Shown here: positions 6,414 to 7,518 of the stretch, in pieces | Position numbering within the stretch: the first letter of the stretch is position 1 | Layout of the letters: every line of letters begins with the position of its first letter | Source: Planctomycetota bacterium | GTDB lineage: Bacteria > Planctomycetota > Planctomycetia > Pirellulales > Lacipirellulaceae | Assembly: GCA_029259975.1 (NCBI GenBank) | Contig: JAJDEE010000095.1 | Coordinates: 1 to 7,518 of the forward strand | Direction: 5' to 3' | Length of the DNA: 7,518 nucleotides | The notes under the pieces: generated by a model | The model's input: only the letters and a program-made list of their open reading frames with translations | Database searches by the model: none | Told to the model about the DNA's origin: nothing | Translations under genes and position numbers: made by a program

Positions 6414-6926
6414 ATGACCAACGACTCTCTAGCCCAGCTGCCTATTTTTCAGGGCATGACCGACGACCAGCGTGGCGGGTTACTCGCGATTGGCCAAAAA
6501 GTCGACTTCGACGCAGGCGAACAGATTCTTACTCAAGGCAAGATGGTGCGGAACCTCTGGTTCATCCTCTCAGGAGAGTGCGAAGTCCGCCGACACACCG
6601 ATGCAGGTTGCGAAATTAAGTTGGCGACGCTGGAGCCGTATATGCAGTTCGGCGAAATGTCGTTTTTCCACGCTGCCCCGCATTCGGCCGATGTGGTGGC
6701 GCTGACAGACATGGAGCTGTTGCGGCTTGGCCGCGAAGATTTTGACGCCCTTTGTGCCACCGGCAACCAGGTCGCCTTCCTACTAGCGATGAACAGCCTT
6801 GAACAACTGGCCGAGCGCCTTCGAAGCACCGACAAGTGGATCACTAACCTCGTCTGCGGTGAAGATCACAAACCGACGCCCAGCGAATGGACCTCGTTTC
6901 GAGAAATTATTTTTCGTGGCCAGTAG
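6414..6926 (+). CDS. Stand-alone cyclic-nucleotide-binding-fold protein (Crp/Fnr-type sensor domain without HTH)
   Basis: A 170-residue cytoplasmic protein consisting of one cNMP-binding-like beta-roll (about residues 8-115) and a C-terminal helix (about 117-140) with a short tail. Family marks are LPIFQGMTDDQ at the start, GEQILTQGK, WFILSGECEVRR and the phosphate-binding cassette FGEMSFF..APHSADV (79-94). In that cassette the usual Arg that holds the cyclic phosphate is His (H90); the preceding Glu (E81) and following Ser (S91) remain. cAMP or cGMP binding is therefore doubtful; another ligand, or a structural role, is possible. No helix-turn-helix follows, so it is not a complete Crp-type regulator, and a partner protein is likely. 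The start ATG 6414 has GGAG upstream. It lies between two repeat-filled gaps and has no evident operon partner. Confidence 0.85.
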   Translation: MTNDSLAQLPIFQGMTDDQRGGLLAIGQKVDFDAGEQILTQGKMVRNLWFILSGECEVRRHTDAGCEIKLATLEPYMQFGEMSFFHAAPHSADVVALTDMELLRLGREDFDALCATGNQVAFLLAMNSLEQLAERLRSTDKWITNLVCGEDHKPTPSEWTSFREIIFRGQ

Positions 6927-6957
6927 CTAAGTATCGCTCCAAAACAAATGATGCTTT

Positions 6958-7016
6958 TAGCGGTAGGGCGCGAGCCCTCCGGTGTCGCAAACCGGAGGGC
7001 TTGCGCCCTGCCGCTA
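6958..7016. repeat. 26-bp stem hairpin (TAGCGG..GGGCGC type)
   Basis: Arms 6958-6983 and 6991-7016 flank a 7-base loop. They differ at two positions only, and both become G-U pairs in plus-strand RNA, so the stem is unbroken in a plus-strand transcript. It lies 31 bases after the stop of the cyclic-nucleotide-binding-fold gene. No U-tract follows, so it is not a standard intrinsic terminator, but it could stabilise or end that mRNA. It looks like one member of a dispersed family. Confidence 0.8.
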
Positions 7017-7105
7017 TAGATCAAAATCCGCCACTAGTCGAACAGTCAATGAGAATGTACATCTTGCATGTGGGAAGCTATTTCCGCAGTGTGTAGAAAT
7101 GGAAT

Positions 7106-7162
7106 CACGACGACACAACGGACACAACGTAAAATCTGCATTGTGCCCGTCGTGTCGTCGGG
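7106..7162. repeat. 24-bp stem hairpin (CACGACGACAC type)
   Basis: Arms 7106-7129 and 7139-7162 flank a 9-base loop. Four positions differ; three of them are A-C in plus-strand RNA but U-G in minus-strand RNA, and one is a true mismatch near the base. A related half-copy is at 6119-6135. Confidence 0.75.
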
Positions 7163-7222
7163 GTTAATTTTTAAGCAATTCTTTCGCCATCAGGGTAATT
7201 CTCAACTGCCGCTCGCCTTAAA

Positions 7223-7318
7223 AGTCCAGCGACTAGAGTCAAGAGGCCAGAAGGAGTAGGCTAGTAGCTGCAACATTATCCGCTATCCCTCCTGCCTCTA
7301 GACTCTCAACTCTGGACT
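7223..7318. repeat. Inverted repeat, AGTCCAG type, immediately before hisD
   Basis: AGTCCAG (7223-7229), AGAGTC (7235-7240) and AGAGGC (7242-7247) pair with CTGGACT (7312-7318), GACTCT (7301-7306) and GCCTCT (7294-7299) in a single register. The repeat ends 10 bases before the hisD ATG, which leaves no room for a Shine-Dalgarno outside it. Confidence 0.75.
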
Positions 7319-7328
7319 CACGACTATT

Positions 7329-7518
7329 ATGCAACGCATCGACACCAGCCAACCCGACGCTGTCGAGCTACTGGCCACCCTTCGCCAAAAGCTTTCGCCA
7401 GCGGGCGACGTGGTTAGCGAAGCCGGAAAAAAGAAGACGATCGAGGTGTTCGGCGAGCCGCTTTCGCCGCAGCAAACGGTCGAGCAGATTTGCAACGACG
7501 TGCAGTCACGCGGGTTAG
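7329..7518 (+). CDS. hisD: Histidinol dehydrogenase, first 63 residues (continues beyond the window)
   Basis: HisD catalyses the last two steps of histidine synthesis, oxidising L-histidinol to L-histidine with NAD. The visible part starts MQRIDTSQPDA and continues through VVSEAGKKKTIEVFGEPL and VEQICNDVQSRGL. This is the N-terminal arm I associate with planctomycete HisD, where the 'VxxICxDVxxxG' helix corresponds to the start of the family's conserved fold. The frame is open to the right edge: the final TTAG is Leu plus one base, not a stop. ATG 7329 is the first Met in frame with this motif, but it has no Shine-Dalgarno and follows an inverted repeat directly. The catalytic Glu and His and the zinc site lie outside the window, so the call depends on the N-terminus alone. 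Confidence 0.82.
   Translation, partial: MQRIDTSQPDAVELLATLRQKLSPAGDVVSEAGKKKTIEVFGEPLSPQQTVEQICNDVQSRGL

Larger units (their letters stand above)
6927..7328. other. Gene-free gap of 402 bp before hisD
   Basis: It holds three unrelated inverted repeats (6958-7016, 7106-7162, 7223-7318) and two short unstructured stretches (7017-7105, 7163-7222). I see no credible small gene and no clear promoter for hisD. Confidence 0.6.

Noticed and set aside
6153..7318. Repeats considered as a CRISPR array
   Set aside because: The repeats are different inverted families, not regularly spaced identical direct repeats with unique spacers, and no cas gene is present.
7507..7518. Final TAG read as the stop of a 63-residue peptide
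   Set aside because: The TAG is out of the hisD frame; the frame reads CGC GGG TTA G and stays open at the window edge.

Overview
The window most likely comes from a member of the Planctomycetota, probably a Pirellula-like lineage, with mid-range GC. I infer this from three things: the N-terminus of the histidinol dehydrogenase at the right edge, a zinc-ribbon plus transmembrane plus secretin-like architecture typical of that phylum, and repeat-filled intergenic DNA. This is recognition from sequence, not a database result.

Layout. The left 4.6 kb is read on the minus strand, in the order (5' to 3' on that strand) of a TTG-started membrane protein of unknown function (4640-3015), a zinc-ribbon membrane protein of unknown function (2855-924), and the 5' two thirds of recA (663 to beyond position 1). 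The two unknown proteins share a secretin/STN-like domain (one copy in the first, two in the second), so they are probably related in function. recA has its own candidate promoter with a 28-bp dyad lying across it. The right 2.7 kb is read on the plus strand: a complete glutamate dehydrogenase (4802-6037), a small stand-alone cyclic-nucleotide-binding-fold protein (6414-6926) and the first 63 codons of hisD (7329 to beyond the edge).

Intergenic DNA. Three intergenic gaps (2856-3014, 6038-6413, 6927-7328) hold at least six unrelated imperfect inverted repeats, each about 60-265 bp: an AATGACCAATG type, a GGCGATCGGCA-ended composite, a CGCAGAG type nested inside it, an ACCACGAAT type, a TAGCGG..GGGCGC hairpin, a CACGACGACAC hairpin and an AGTCCAG type. 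Most keep arm register without gaps, and two differ between arms only or almost only by changes that keep G-U pairing on one RNA strand.

Function. The genes do not form one pathway: DNA repair (recA), nitrogen metabolism (glutamate dehydrogenase), histidine synthesis (hisD), a possible ligand sensor, and two envelope-associated proteins of unknown role. No CRISPR array, tRNA, rRNA, transposase or phage gene is visible. The points most worth following are the lysine/alanine-rich RecA tail, the recA promoter dyad and the packed intergenic repeats.
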